Assembly: GCA_964400545.1 (NCBI GenBank)
Contig: CAYNUG010000004.1
Location: 1 to 50,631 of the forward strand
Direction of reading: 5' to 3'
DNA from: UBA647 sp964400545
GTDB taxonomy: Bacteria > Acidobacteriota > Aminicenantia > UBA2199
Length of the DNA stretch: 50,631 nucleotides
Under the pieces are notes generated by a model that was given only the letters and a program-made list of their open reading frames with translations, was not told the origin of the DNA and ran no database searches. This document shows, one piece after another, positions 7,704-16,593 of this stretch. The position numbers and the translations under genes are program-made. Each line of letters starts with the position of its first letter. Position 1 is the stretch's first letter.

Positions 7704-8070
7704 TCTTTCCTCCTTTCCTTTTTTTCATAAATCTCCATCCAAGCTTAAGTGCAGGGAAAAAAGCAAGTAATCCTGCAGAATGCTTCACGAAGTTCTTATT
7801 CAGAAACTTAAGTGAATGTGATACAGACCCGACCGATTCCCTGGTTGAATCAATAATTGAATTGATCTTAAGAAGGTCATCATCAACTTTCTCACTTACA
7901 TCCTGAAGCTTTCTCGTAAGTTCCCTTGCCTCTGAAGAAGTTTTCTCCAGATCAGTAAGAAGCGACTTCAACTGATTCAATGCAGGAACCAGGCTTATCA
8001 CTATCATCAGAAATCCAACTGAAAATATCAGCGCAACTATAAATATGATCACTATTGTTACAGAGTCCAT
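7696..8070 (-). CDS. DUF948 membrane protein
   Basis: A 124-residue protein with one N-terminal membrane helix (about 5-27), a long coiled-coil region (about 30-90) rich in S/E/L heptads, and a second hydrophobic stretch near 98-110 followed by a lysine-rich end. This matches the DUF948 family (PF06103), whose function is unknown. It has its own promoter (TTGACA-17-TACTAT) and a GGGAG Shine-Dalgarno sequence, and it is the first gene of the DUF948-ytxH-eno transcript. Confidence 0.8.
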   Translation of the reverse strand: MDSVTIVIIFIVALIFSVGFLMIVISLVPALNQLKSLLTDLEKTSSEARELTRKLQDVSEKVDDDLLKINSIIDSTRESVGSVSHSLKFLNKNFVKHSAGLLAFFPALKLGWRFMKKRKGGKNE

Positions 8071-8086
8071 TTTCTCCCTTATTAAA

Positions 8087-8115
8087 ATAGTATAATAACA
8101 CTGTCTTTATGTCAA
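8087..8115 (-). promoter_or_regulatory. Promoter for DUF948-ytxH-eno
   Basis: TTGACA (8115-8110) and TACTAT (8092-8087) on the minus strand, separated by exactly 17 bases and 16 bases upstream of the DUF948 start codon. It matches the sigma-70 consensus. Confidence 0.65.
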
Positions 8116-8130
8116 CAAAAAGGTAATATA

Positions 8131-9255
8131 TCAACCGTTTAAATACAATCTGATCAACTCTTCGGCACCGTCTGTCGGAAGCATATCTCCATTAATGATC
8201 TTTTTTCTTATCTCCCCCAATCTTTCCCTGATGATCTTATTGGAATAAAAACTGTCTTTCAAAAAATCTTCGATCAGTGAAATTGTCCAGCTGAATGCCT
8301 GATCTCTTCTTCTGTTTTCAAAAATCCCGCTCTTTTCGGTTTGATCCCTGAATTCCTCAACGATCTCAACTATCTTCCTGATCCCTTTACTTTGTGCTGC
8401 AGATGCAGTTACCACTTCCCTCACCCAACCTTCAGTGGAAGGGAGAAGATAGTGAACTGCTCTCGAATATTCACCCCTGGTCATTTCAGCCCTTTTTATA
8501 TTTCCGCCATCAGCTTTATTAATAACGATCAGGTCGGCAAGTTCCATTACACCCCTTTTTATTCCCTGAAGTTCATCGCCACTTCCGGGATTAAGGATCA
8601 GAACAAAAAAATCTACCATCGACCTGACAGTAATCTCACTCTGGCCTACGCCAACTGTTTCAATAAGGATCACATCGAACCCGGAAGCTTCACATAGCAT
8701 CATCGTTTCTCTGCTCTTTCTTGTAACGCCTCCGAGAGTCCCGCCAGAAGGAGAAGGCCTGATAAAACAATGCTCTTCTCTTGATAACCTCTCCATCCTG
8801 GTCTTGTCGCCGAGAATACTTCCGCCGGTCAAAGTGCTGCTGGGATCAACAGCGAGAATTGCGACCTTGTGTCCATCGGACAGAAGTTCAAGACCGATCT
8901 CCTCAATGATCGTACTTTTCCCCGCTCCCGGAGGACCTGTTATTCCCAACCTCAAAGATCTCCCCCGGGAAGGTTTTATCCTTTTTAATATTTCTCTTCC
9001 TTTCATATAGCGCGGGGCAGAATTACTCTCAACAAGAGTTATTGCTTTAGCCAAAAGAGTTTTATTGTTTTTCCGTATACCGTCTAAAAAATCATCAACC
9101 GAGGGTTCCCCTTTTCGCTCAGGTCTCCTGCCGAAGGGTTCTTTTCCTGTATTGTCAACACCATGCTTAACGACTGTCGCAAATATATCCTCATCACCAT
9201 TATCTGTCCATTCCGGAAAATGATCTTTCTTTTCCCCCACTTTTTTCCTGCCCAT
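8131..9255 (-). CDS. meaB: MeaB/ArgK-type GTPase (mutase chaperone)
   Basis: A SIMIBI-class P-loop GTPase that loads and protects B12-dependent acyl-CoA mutases such as methylmalonyl-CoA mutase. It shows Walker A GPPGAGKST (107-115), the family segment AVDPSS with GGSILGDKTRM (135-154), the ETVGVGQSE switch (199-207) and NKAD (246-249). The first 50 residues are a charged extension beyond the usual start. The mutase itself is not in the window. The gene is on its own: 42 bases after the SGNH gene and before the DUF948 promoter. The name ArgK is an older misnomer. Confidence 0.93.
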   Translation of the reverse strand: MGRKKVGEKKDHFPEWTDNGDEDIFATVVKHGVDNTGKEPFGRRPERKGEPSVDDFLDGIRKNNKTLLAKAITLVESNSAPRYMKGREILKRIKPSRGRSLRLGITGPPGAGKSTIIEEIGLELLSDGHKVAILAVDPSSTLTGGSILGDKTRMERLSREEHCFIRPSPSGGTLGGVTRKSRETMMLCEASGFDVILIETVGVGQSEITVRSMVDFFVLILNPGSGDELQGIKRGVMELADLIVINKADGGNIKRAEMTRGEYSRAVHYLLPSTEGWVREVVTASAAQSKGIRKIVEIVEEFRDQTEKSGIFENRRRDQAFSWTISLIEDFLKDSFYSNKIIRERLGEIRKKIINGDMLPTDGAEELIRLYLNG

Positions 9256-9299
9256 TTTTTAAATTATATCCTACAGAGACCAAGGTCTCAATACATACA

Positions 9300-10205
9300 C
9301 TATTCTCCCAGTAAATTCTTTTCTGTGATCAGATCAAATAGTTTATCTGTGATAAATTCATATCCTTTAGCATTCGGGTGACCATCGGAGATTAAATAAT
9401 CCCCGTAATTAACAGAATTTATCTCTTTATGAAACAAAAAATTATTGTCAATGAATGGCACTCGGTAAGTAATGGCGATATCCCGGATCACTTCGTTAAC
9501 TTTATAACCATGAAAATGGAAATATGTCATAAATACCAAATTGAAATTATGGACCTTGCTCAGTTCTACAAATTTGATAAGATTGTATTTCAGTTGTTTT
9601 CTATGAATATCCCTGTTTATATAGAAAGTCTTATATTTATCGTTCTTTACATCGTCTGCATATAAAAAATTATTGTTTGACCGTACTCCGGTTATTTTCC
9701 CGTAAATCAGTTTATATAATTTATGGACCCGTAATGAGAGAAAGAATATTCTCATTTTGACTTTAAAAAGAGAAAACCCTGTCTTCTTTTTTTTCTCAAA
9801 CTCCCAATAAACACTATTATTCAGGTTCCAATGATCATTATTCCCTGTCATTACAATTACAAGGTGTGGCTTGTATTTGTTCAGGTTTTTTTTCAGAACA
9901 TTGATCGCCGTTGTTGAATTCGAACCCGATATCCCGAGATTCAGGACTTTGATCTCCTTTGACTTGTCTTTAATCATAAACCTTTTTTTCAGCATGTTCG
10001 GATAGTTCCCATCCTGTGCACCCACGGTCCACGAATCGCCAATACAAAAAATTGTCCTGTCTGATCTGTCAGATCTCTTCGAAATATTTATACTTTCTAT
10101 TTTTAAAAGATGAACAAAACCGAGGAACCTGAGAAAAACCTCCAATAATACTAACGAAAGAATAATCAAACCTAAAACCTTAACGGTTTTCCAAACATAT
10201 CTCAT
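9300..10205 (-). CDS. SGNH/GDSL-family hydrolase, membrane anchored
   Basis: A 301-residue esterase or acyltransferase-like protein. One N-terminal hydrophobic helix (about 8-30) anchors an SGNH fold. Block I is C-I-G-D-S-W-T with S58. Block II holds G91 in LNLGISGSNS. Block III is GNND (121-124). The catalytic Asp/His pair is D274 and H276 in ISDGHPNAKGYEF. The substrate cannot be told; O-acetyl groups on surface glycans or lipids are the usual targets of such proteins. It is divergent from tatA. A TTGACA box lies so close that the transcript may start at or next to the ATG. Confidence 0.85.
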   Translation of the reverse strand: MRYVWKTVKVLGLIILSLVLLEVFLRFLGFVHLLKIESINISKRSDRSDRTIFCIGDSWTVGAQDGNYPNMLKKRFMIKDKSKEIKVLNLGISGSNSTTAINVLKKNLNKYKPHLVIVMTGNNDHWNLNNSVYWEFEKKKKTGFSLFKVKMRIFFLSLRVHKLYKLIYGKITGVRSNNNFLYADDVKNDKYKTFYINRDIHRKQLKYNLIKFVELSKVHNFNLVFMTYFHFHGYKVNEVIRDIAITYRVPFIDNNFLFHKEINSVNYGDYLISDGHPNAKGYEFITDKLFDLITEKNLLGE

Positions 10206-10211
10206 TAAAAT

Positions 10212-10240
10212 TTCCTATCACAGCAACAAATTATTGTCAA
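10212..10240 (-). promoter_or_regulatory. Possible promoter of the SGNH hydrolase gene
   Basis: TTGACA (10240-10235), 17 bases, then TAGGAA (10217-10212) on the minus strand. The -10 box is imperfect. The ATG lies only 6 bases beyond it, so the message would be nearly leaderless. Confidence 0.4.
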
Positions 10241-10280
10241 AGATTTTGTAAAATAGTAATTCATAAAAACCCTCCCCGTC

Positions 10281-10309
10281 TTGACAGTGGAAAGGGAAAC
10301 AATTAGAAT
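10281..10309 (+). promoter_or_regulatory. Promoter of tatA-methyltransferase-lepA
   Basis: TTGACA (10281-10286) and TAGAAT (10304-10309) separated by exactly 17 bases, with the tatA Shine-Dalgarno sequence AAGGAG starting about 9 bases later. It is the clearest sigma-70-type promoter on the plus strand. Confidence 0.75.
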
Positions 10310-10329
10310 TTAAAAGTCAAGGAGATAAA

Positions 10330-10527
10330 ATGTTTGGAAGTCTTGGTATTTGGGAAATTCTGTTAATTGTATTAATTGTGGCACTACTCTTCGGTGGGAA
10401 GAAACTTCCCGAATTGGGCAAAGGCCTTGGGGACGGGATAAAGAATTTCAGGAACTCACTGAAAAAAGACGCTGATGAAGATTCCGGGGAACAAGAAAAT
10501 AAATCGGATAATGAGAAGGGTAATTGA
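10330..10527 (+). CDS. tatA: Sec-independent translocase subunit TatA
   Basis: TatA oligomerises to form the pore through which TatC-bound folded proteins cross the inner membrane. The 65-residue protein has the standard short N-terminal helix (about 5-20), the F21-G22 hinge with GGKKLPELGKGLG (22-34), an amphipathic helix and an acidic tail. AAGGAG lies 5 bases before the ATG. The next gene starts inside or near its 3' end. TatC is not in the window, so the Tat genes are split, which is common. Confidence 0.93.
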   Translation: MFGSLGIWEILLIVLIVALLFGGKKLPELGKGLGDGIKNFRNSLKKDADEDSGEQENKSDNEKGN

Positions 10528-11578
10528 GGAATCTGTCGAGAAAAGAAAAAAAGCACAATCAGAAATAGAAAAAGTATTAGTTGAGCTTGGAGAACTTCTC
10601 GGTAATTCAAAAGTTTTCAAAAAGAACAAAAACAGAATAAAAGAAAAACTTTCCGGATTCAGTAAAAAACTTCAGGAACTTATAACTCTACAGGATAAAG
10701 AATGGGATGACCTGTCCAACAACCATTACAATACAATTTTTAATTCTCTGCAATCACAGATCGACAATCTGGATGCGAAATATTCCAACATAAGAACCTT
10801 ACTAAAGAATTTCAGTGACCTGGAAGTATCATTAAATAATCTTGCTGAATCTGTAAAGGACGGATCGGGGAAAAGTGATACGGATAAAATAAAGAATACA
10901 AGCAACCGGATCTCTCCATTCCAGTACTCGGATTTCGAGAAAAGATTCAGAGGAAGTAAAGAAAAGATAAGTAATAACCTGAAAAAATACGTGCAGTATT
11001 TTAAAGATTCAAAAAATGTTCTGGATATAGGATGCGGAAGGGGAGAATTTATTTCATTGCTTAAAGATGAAGGGATCGATTCAGTTGGAATTGATATTTC
11101 CGATTCAATGCTCAGAGAGGCAAAGGAGAAAGGCCTGCAATGTCTGAATAAAGATGCACTCGAATATTTGAGAGCAATGAAAGATGATTCTCTCGGGGGA
11201 ATATTTGCCTCTCAGGTAATTGAACACTTCGAACCGGAATATCTGAAGGAGATCATAAGGGAATCCTTCAGAGTACTTCGCCCCGGTTCTCCAGTTATCC
11301 TTGAAACAATAAATCCGCTCTCCCTGTTCGCACTTGCCAACATATATTTTCTCGATATAACCCATCAAAAGCCACTACACCCCGAATTCATAAGATATAT
11401 GCTTGAAAGTGCAGGATTCTCAAAAGTAAATATACTATATTCAGATCCCCTCAAAGATCTATACCTGAATGAGATCCCGACAGAAGAGCAAATTGCACAA
11501 ATTTTTAATTCTAATGTCGATAAATTGAACAAACTACTATTCACTTCTCCCGATTATGCTGCATACGGAATAAAATGA
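10511..11578 (+). CDS. SAM-dependent methyltransferase with N-terminal coiled coil
   Basis: The C-terminal half is a class I Rossmann methyltransferase with motif I VLDIGCGRG at about 170-178, GIDIS after strand 2 and the FASQVIEHF motif-IV region. The first 130 residues are lysine/glutamate-rich and look like a long coiled coil. This layout resembles glycan-modifying or chain-terminating methyltransferases such as WbdD relatives, but the substrate is unknown. The start is uncertain: ATG at 10511 or 10475, both overlapping tatA, neither with a good Shine-Dalgarno sequence. The stop overlaps lepA by 4 bases (ATGA). An envelope-glycan role is inferred. Confidence 0.8.
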   Translation: MRRVIEESVEKRKKAQSEIEKVLVELGELLGNSKVFKKNKNRIKEKLSGFSKKLQELITLQDKEWDDLSNNHYNTIFNSLQSQIDNLDAKYSNIRTLLKNFSDLEVSLNNLAESVKDGSGKSDTDKIKNTSNRISPFQYSDFEKRFRGSKEKISNNLKKYVQYFKDSKNVLDIGCGRGEFISLLKDEGIDSVGIDISDSMLREAKEKGLQCLNKDALEYLRAMKDDSLGGIFASQVIEHFEPEYLKEIIRESFRVLRPGSPVILETINPLSLFALANIYFLDITHQKPLHPEFIRYMLESAGFSKVNILYSDPLKDLYLNEIPTEEQIAQIFNSNVDKLNKLLFTSPDYAAYGIK

Positions 11579-13371
11579 TAGACAAAATAAGAAATTTTTC
11601 AATAATCGCCCATATCGATCACGGAAAGACCACACTCTCAGACAGAATTCTTGAGATCACCGGGGCAGTTGCAAAAAGAGAAATGCAGGAACAACTCCTC
11701 GACTCAATGGAACTCGAGAGGGAGAGGGGAATAACGATCAAATCACATTTTGTAAGTTTGAAGTATAAATATAAAGATGGACAAGAATACATGCTGAATT
11801 TGATCGATACGCCCGGTCATATCGACTTCAATTATGAAGTTTCAAGATCGCTCTCCGCATGCGAGGGAGCGCTCCTGGTCATTGATTCCACCCAGGGTGT
11901 TGAAGCTCAAACCGTTGCAAATACTTATCTGGCAATTGAAAATGACCTTACTCTCATCCCGGTAATGAACAAAATTGACCTTCCTAATAATGAACTTGAG
12001 AAATCCCTCGATCAGATGGAAAATGTGATCGGGATCTCAAGAGATGAAGCATTGAATGTTAGTGCCAAGACCGGAGAGGGAGTTAAAGAAACTCTCGATG
12101 CGATCATAGAGAGGATACCGCCCCCACAGGGAGATCCCTCCAAACCGCTTAAAGCAATGATATTTGATTCCTGGTTCGACCCTTACAGGGGCGTCATAGT
12201 TCTTGTCCGTATCATTGACGGGGTACTTAACAAAGGTGAGAAAATAAAGTTCCTTTCAAATAATGCTATATATGAAATAAATGAACTTGGTGTCCAGACA
12301 CCAAAAGCAAAACCGCTGAAACACTTGTCAGCCGGGGAAGTAGGATACCTGATAGGAAGTGTTAAAAATATATCGGAAATAAAAATAGGTGATACGATAA
12401 CACTGTCAAAGGAAGAAAATGTTAAAGCACTGCCGGGATTCAAAGAGCCCCTGCCCATGGTATTTGCAGGTTTTTATCCCGGTGAAGGCTCCAATCATGA
12501 TGAATTGAGGGAAGCGATAGAGAAGTTGACTCTGAACGATTCATCCCTGAAATTTGAACCTGAAACATCACCTGCACTCGGAATAGGATTCAGATGCGGT
12601 TTTCTGGGACTTCTGCATAAAGAGATAATCCAGGAGAGGTTGGAAAGAGAATACAATCTTGCTATTGTAACAACATCTCCATCTGTCCGTTATAAAGTAA
12701 CTACAACAAAAGGTGAATCTTATGAGATAGAATCACCCGGAGCTCTCCCTGATCCTCAAAATCTTGCCATGATTGAAGAACCCTATATCGAAGCTATTAT
12801 AATCACACCCGATGAATACCTCGGTAATATTATGAAAATCCTCCAGAACAGAAGAGGGATTCATAAAAAAATGGATTACATAAGTTCACAGCGGGTTCAC
12901 CTGACCTACCAGCTTCCTCTGGCAGAGGTTCTTTATGACTTTTTCAACAAGATCAAATCGGTCTCTCAGGGATATGCTTCATTTGATTATGAATTGATCG
13001 ACTACAGACAATCCCCTCTTGTAAAACTTGATATACTTATTAATGGAGACCGGGTTGATGCTCTTGCCCTTATCGTTCACAAGGACAAGGCTTTCTCTTT
13101 CGGAAATCTCCTTACATCCAAAATGAAAAAAGTGATCCCAAGGCAGATGTTCGAAGTTGTTATTCAAGCTGCTATTAATAAAAGAGTTATAGCAAAAACA
13201 GTTGTTAAGGCATTGAGGAAAAATGTTCTGGCAAAATGTTACGGCGGGGATATTTCAAGAAAGATGAAACTTCTGGAAAAGCAAAAGAAAGGTAAGAAGA
13301 GGATGAAACGAATAGGGAAAGTTGATATACCTCAGGAGGCTTTCCTTGCAGCTCTTGAACTTGACGAGTGA
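11575..13371 (+). CDS. lepA: Elongation factor 4 (LepA)
   Basis: LepA/EF4 is a ribosome-binding GTPase that affects translation initiation, biogenesis or back-translocation. The 598-residue length is normal. It shows G1 AHIDHGKT (12-19), the RERGITIKS switch I, DTPGHIDF (G3), NKIDLP (G4), EF-G-like domains II, III and V, and the LepA-specific C-terminal domain ending RMKRIGKVDIPQEAF. It is translationally coupled to the upstream methyltransferase and is the last gene of the tatA transcript. Confidence 0.97.
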   Translation: MIDKIRNFSIIAHIDHGKTTLSDRILEITGAVAKREMQEQLLDSMELERERGITIKSHFVSLKYKYKDGQEYMLNLIDTPGHIDFNYEVSRSLSACEGALLVIDSTQGVEAQTVANTYLAIENDLTLIPVMNKIDLPNNELEKSLDQMENVIGISRDEALNVSAKTGEGVKETLDAIIERIPPPQGDPSKPLKAMIFDSWFDPYRGVIVLVRIIDGVLNKGEKIKFLSNNAIYEINELGVQTPKAKPLKHLSAGEVGYLIGSVKNISEIKIGDTITLSKEENVKALPGFKEPLPMVFAGFYPGEGSNHDELREAIEKLTLNDSSLKFEPETSPALGIGFRCGFLGLLHKEIIQERLEREYNLAIVTTSPSVRYKVTTTKGESYEIESPGALPDPQNLAMIEEPYIEAIIITPDEYLGNIMKILQNRRGIHKKMDYISSQRVHLTYQLPLAEVLYDFFNKIKSVSQGYASFDYELIDYRQSPLVKLDILINGDRVDALALIVHKDKAFSFGNLLTSKMKKVIPRQMFEVVIQAAINKRVIAKTVVKALRKNVLAKCYGGDISRKMKLLEKQKKGKKRMKRIGKVDIPQEAFLAALELDE

Positions 13372-13398
13372 TCCATAAATAAAATAAAGGAGTTGACC

Positions 13399-14778
13399 AT
13401 GAGTGATGAAATTAAGAAAGAGACCTTTCCACACAGTTTCTGGACCGCCAATATGACCGAATTATTTGAAAGGGGCGCATATTATGCGATGGCAAGTTTT
13501 GTTGTTCTTTACCTCGGACAATTGGGACTTGGCGACTACTGGCCGAGTACTTTGAACGGATTATTATGGACCCTTGTATATTTTTTACCTATTCTATCCG
13601 GAACAATTGCAGATCATATAGGTTTTAAAAAATCATTGCTCGCCGCATTCGTCCTTCTCTCAGCAGGATATATGCTTATGGGTTACCCTGTCTGGTTCGG
13701 CGGGAATGTACTAAGATCCACAGTTGAAAGTGAAGTGACCGCCGGTCTTGGGATAGTTCTTCCTGTTGTCTTTGCAATTCTTCTGATCGGATTAGGCGGA
13801 TCGGTCATAAAACCCTGTATCTCAGGAACAATTCAGAAAACATCCGGAAAAAGGGCGACCCTTGCTTTCGGAATATTCTATATGATCATCAATGTTGGTT
13901 CACTATTCGGAAGAGGTGTCAGTTATTTTGTCAGGACAGAATTTAATAACCTGAGTTTCATCTTTGCAGTGTCTGTCGCATGTTCAATACTCGCATTTTT
14001 TGTTGTATTGTTCTTCTATACTGACACAGAAAAAGAGCTTGGGACAAATATTGAAAAGAAACAGAAGAAATCAGTCAGGAAGATCCTTCTTGACATGGTC
14101 CTCGTCTTAAAGAATAAAAGATTCGCTCTGTTCCTTATCGTATCAAGCGGATTCTTCTTTATTTATTCTCAAGTATATAACGTAATACCTCTATATCTTA
14201 AAAAAGTAGTTGAACTTGATCCTGCCGTAGATTTGATCACAATGGCGAATCCATTTGTGATAGTCTTTTTTCAGTTATTAATAACAAAAAAATTCGGAAA
14301 GCTTAAACCGATAAATTCAATAATAGTAGGTATAATAATAATCGGACTTGCAATGGTCATAAACCTTGCCCCGATATTCATGGCTGGAGGAGTCACGAAA
14401 ATGGTCCTCGGTGATTTCATTCCGATAGGATCACTTTTCGCTGTTCTTACAGTTGGGATGATCGCATTCGGTGAACTTTTCACTTCAGCAAGGACCTATG
14501 AATATATCGGAGCTCTTGCTCCCAAAGGACAGGAAGGACTTTTCCTCGGATATGCAAATCTTCCGGTGGCAATAGGAGCATTGATAGGCGGTCCTGCAGG
14601 AGCATATATCTTTAACGGAATAATGTGTACAAATTCTACAAAACTTCCGTCCGGATTATTGGAATTGAACCCATTCTGGAATTCAATGGGCTGGGTGATA
14701 TTGATGACAATAGGACTAGTATCCGCATTCAGTATGTGGCTCTATAACAGGTGGCTTACAGCAAACCCAGTGAAGTGA
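13399..14778 (+). CDS. POT-family (MFS) peptide transporter
   Basis: A 459-residue transporter with about twelve membrane helices. The N-terminal motif ELFERGAYY (21-29) matches the E-x-x-E-R-F-x-Y-Y signature of proton-coupled oligopeptide (POT/PTR) transporters. The loop after helix 2-3 (G-x-x-A-D-H-I-G-F-K-K) is the MFS motif A equivalent. I chose ATG 13399 because AAAGGAG lies 6 bases upstream; a TTG two codons earlier is less likely. It is 27 bases after lepA but has its own ribosome site. Di- and tripeptide uptake is the likely role, with the amino-acid catabolic genes nearby (gdhA, aminotransferase). The exact substrate and coupling ion are not visible. Confidence 0.85.
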   Translation: MSDEIKKETFPHSFWTANMTELFERGAYYAMASFVVLYLGQLGLGDYWPSTLNGLLWTLVYFLPILSGTIADHIGFKKSLLAAFVLLSAGYMLMGYPVWFGGNVLRSTVESEVTAGLGIVLPVVFAILLIGLGGSVIKPCISGTIQKTSGKRATLAFGIFYMIINVGSLFGRGVSYFVRTEFNNLSFIFAVSVACSILAFFVVLFFYTDTEKELGTNIEKKQKKSVRKILLDMVLVLKNKRFALFLIVSSGFFFIYSQVYNVIPLYLKKVVELDPAVDLITMANPFVIVFFQLLITKKFGKLKPINSIIVGIIIIGLAMVINLAPIFMAGGVTKMVLGDFIPIGSLFAVLTVGMIAFGELFTSARTYEYIGALAPKGQEGLFLGYANLPVAIGALIGGPAGAYIFNGIMCTNSTKLPSGLLELNPFWNSMGWVILMTIGLVSAFSMWLYNRWLTANPVK

Positions 14779-14804
14779 AATAGGTCGTTTTTGACACAAT
14801 GGTT

Positions 14805-16301
14805 TTAACCGTTTGCTTTGATCAACTTCCGTCTTTTCAGAAAAGATTCGATCAGAGATTTGAATGAGAGGAACGCAATAAACAGGTAACCGTATTGGAA
14901 CAACAAAAGGAACGGGAGTACAAGCCACATATGATTAATAAATGCAATATATACTGCAATTGAAAAATAGACACCCATAATAAATTCTATGGAGGGAATA
15001 AGCAATTTCCTTTTCGCACGATATTTCTTTTTTGTCCAGTTCTCACCTCCGCTCTCGACACCGAACTTTGGCGTTCTTACAAATTCGGTCTTGTAGTTAA
15101 AAAGAGCCTCGAGTACTGCAACAGAATTGTTTACCGATAATCCGATACCGAGTCCCATTAAAAAAGGGAGGTATTTAAATGTGCCTTTCCAAGACGGGAA
15201 AATATACTTTTGTGATAGCAGATAAAAAGCCGATATTGATGTTGTGGCAAGAAGAAACAGAGGAATATCAACTATCAGCCATTTACCCCAATCAAGCTCT
15301 GTACGAACAATTATCAGGGGAAGTATCAGCAATGAAAATGGTATCATTACAAGATAATTTAAATTTCCCGCAAGATGAAATACCGATTCTATTTTCACCT
15401 TGAGGGGATAGTCTGACCTGAATATATCGCCAAGAAGTTTTTTCGCTGTCTGGATAGAACCTTTTGCCCATCTGTGCTGCTGGCTTTTAAATGCAATTAT
15501 ATCAACCGGTAACTCCGCAGGAACCTCATACATAGGAAGATAGATGAACTTCCAGTCCTTCATCTGCGCTCTATAGCTCAGGTCAAGATCTTCTGTTAAT
15601 GTATCGTGCTGCCATCCACCGGCATCGATAATTGTCTTTTTTCTCCATATCCCTGCAGTTCCGTTGAAATTGAAAAAACGGCCTGTCCTGTTCCTTGCAG
15701 TATGCTCAATAACAAAATGACCGTCAAGAAAAATTGCCTGTAATTTTGTAAGGAGAGAATATTCCCTGTTCACATGTCCCCATCTCATCTGGATCATTCC
15801 GACTTTCTTGTCCGTAAAATAATGGATCGTTTTCTTTATAAATGAAGGGGTCGGTATAAAATCCGCATCAAAAACCGCAATAAATTCACCTTTTGCCTTT
15901 TCCATCCCCTTTTCAAGAGCCCCGGCTTTAAATCCTTCCCTGTTGGTCCTGTGAATATAATGAATATCAAAACCTTCTTTCCTGTAGTGATCGACCCGGG
16001 ATTTCGCTATTTGAACTGTCTCATCAGTAGAATCATCCAACACCTGTATCTCTAATAATTCTTTCGGATAATCGGTCTTGACGATACTATCGATCAACCG
16101 CTCCACAACATACATTTCATTGAAAAGCGGGAGTTGAACAGTGACGGGCGGAAGTGATTTGAACTTTTTTTCAGGCACTTCTTTATCATTCAGCGTTTTT
16201 ATAAAAAGAAATGCAAGATAATAACGATGGCTACCATAAATTGACAGAAAGGCAAGCAGCACGAAATATAAGATTATTAGAGTATAATTAAAATCGTTCA
16301 A
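14805..16301 (-). CDS. Family 2 glycosyltransferase, cellulose-synthase-like
   Basis: A 498-residue processive-type membrane glycosyltransferase. One N-terminal helix (about 5-23) precedes the GT-A domain with D89-D90, DAD at 145-147, TEDLD at 236-240 and QQHRW at 274-278, the complete D,D,D,QxxRW set. At least four further membrane helices follow (about 310-480). It resembles glucomannan/beta-glycan synthases and ceramide-glucosyltransferase relatives. No partner subunit is adjacent. The start appears to be TTG at 16301: an in-frame stop lies about 30 bases upstream and no ATG occurs before the conserved region. GGAA lies 8 bases upstream. Confidence 0.9.
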   Translation of the reverse strand: MNDFNYTLIILYFVLLAFLSIYGSHRYYLAFLFIKTLNDKEVPEKKFKSLPPVTVQLPLFNEMYVVERLIDSIVKTDYPKELLEIQVLDDSTDETVQIAKSRVDHYRKEGFDIHYIHRTNREGFKAGALEKGMEKAKGEFIAVFDADFIPTPSFIKKTIHYFTDKKVGMIQMRWGHVNREYSLLTKLQAIFLDGHFVIEHTARNRTGRFFNFNGTAGIWRKKTIIDAGGWQHDTLTEDLDLSYRAQMKDWKFIYLPMYEVPAELPVDIIAFKSQQHRWAKGSIQTAKKLLGDIFRSDYPLKVKIESVFHLAGNLNYLVMIPFSLLILPLIIVRTELDWGKWLIVDIPLFLLATTSISAFYLLSQKYIFPSWKGTFKYLPFLMGLGIGLSVNNSVAVLEALFNYKTEFVRTPKFGVESGGENWTKKKYRAKRKLLIPSIEFIMGVYFSIAVYIAFINHMWLVLPFLLLFQYGYLFIAFLSFKSLIESFLKRRKLIKANG

Positions 16302-16430
16302 TGTAGTGTTTCCAATAAATATTGTAAGGTTTATATTACCTCATTCTTTTATATAATTCAAGTCCCTAAAGGTCAAACTGATATAAAACAAGTACTGCAA
16401 TTATCATATATTTTTTCTTTTCAAAGTGTG

Positions 16431-16526
16431 ATGGGGAACAATGAACTCCCGGGATGGATAGCTCACTTTATGATAGGTATAGTTCTCGCATTCATATTTG
16501 CGTCAGTATTTTATAAAAAATTCTAA
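16431..16526 (+). CDS. Possible 31-residue single-pass membrane peptide
   Basis: A short open frame, ATG to TAA, in the 292-base gap between two divergent genes. It encodes a charged/polar start (MGNNELPGW), a strong hydrophobic helix (about 10-27) and the basic tail YKKF. That is the layout of small bacterial membrane proteins. There is only a weak AAAG-like ribosome site and no recognised family. The rest of the gap shows no other gene. Confidence 0.4.
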   Translation: MGNNELPGWIAHFMIGIVLAFIFASVFYKKF

Positions 16527-16593
16527 TTTTTATTGAATAGAAAAAATGGAGGGAGTAGAATTTAATAGATATAATACCATAGGAGGTGTCATC

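Noticed and set aside
14779..14804. TTGACA on the plus strand between two convergent genes
   Set aside because: It points into the 3' end of an opposing gene and has no -10 box 17 bases later.
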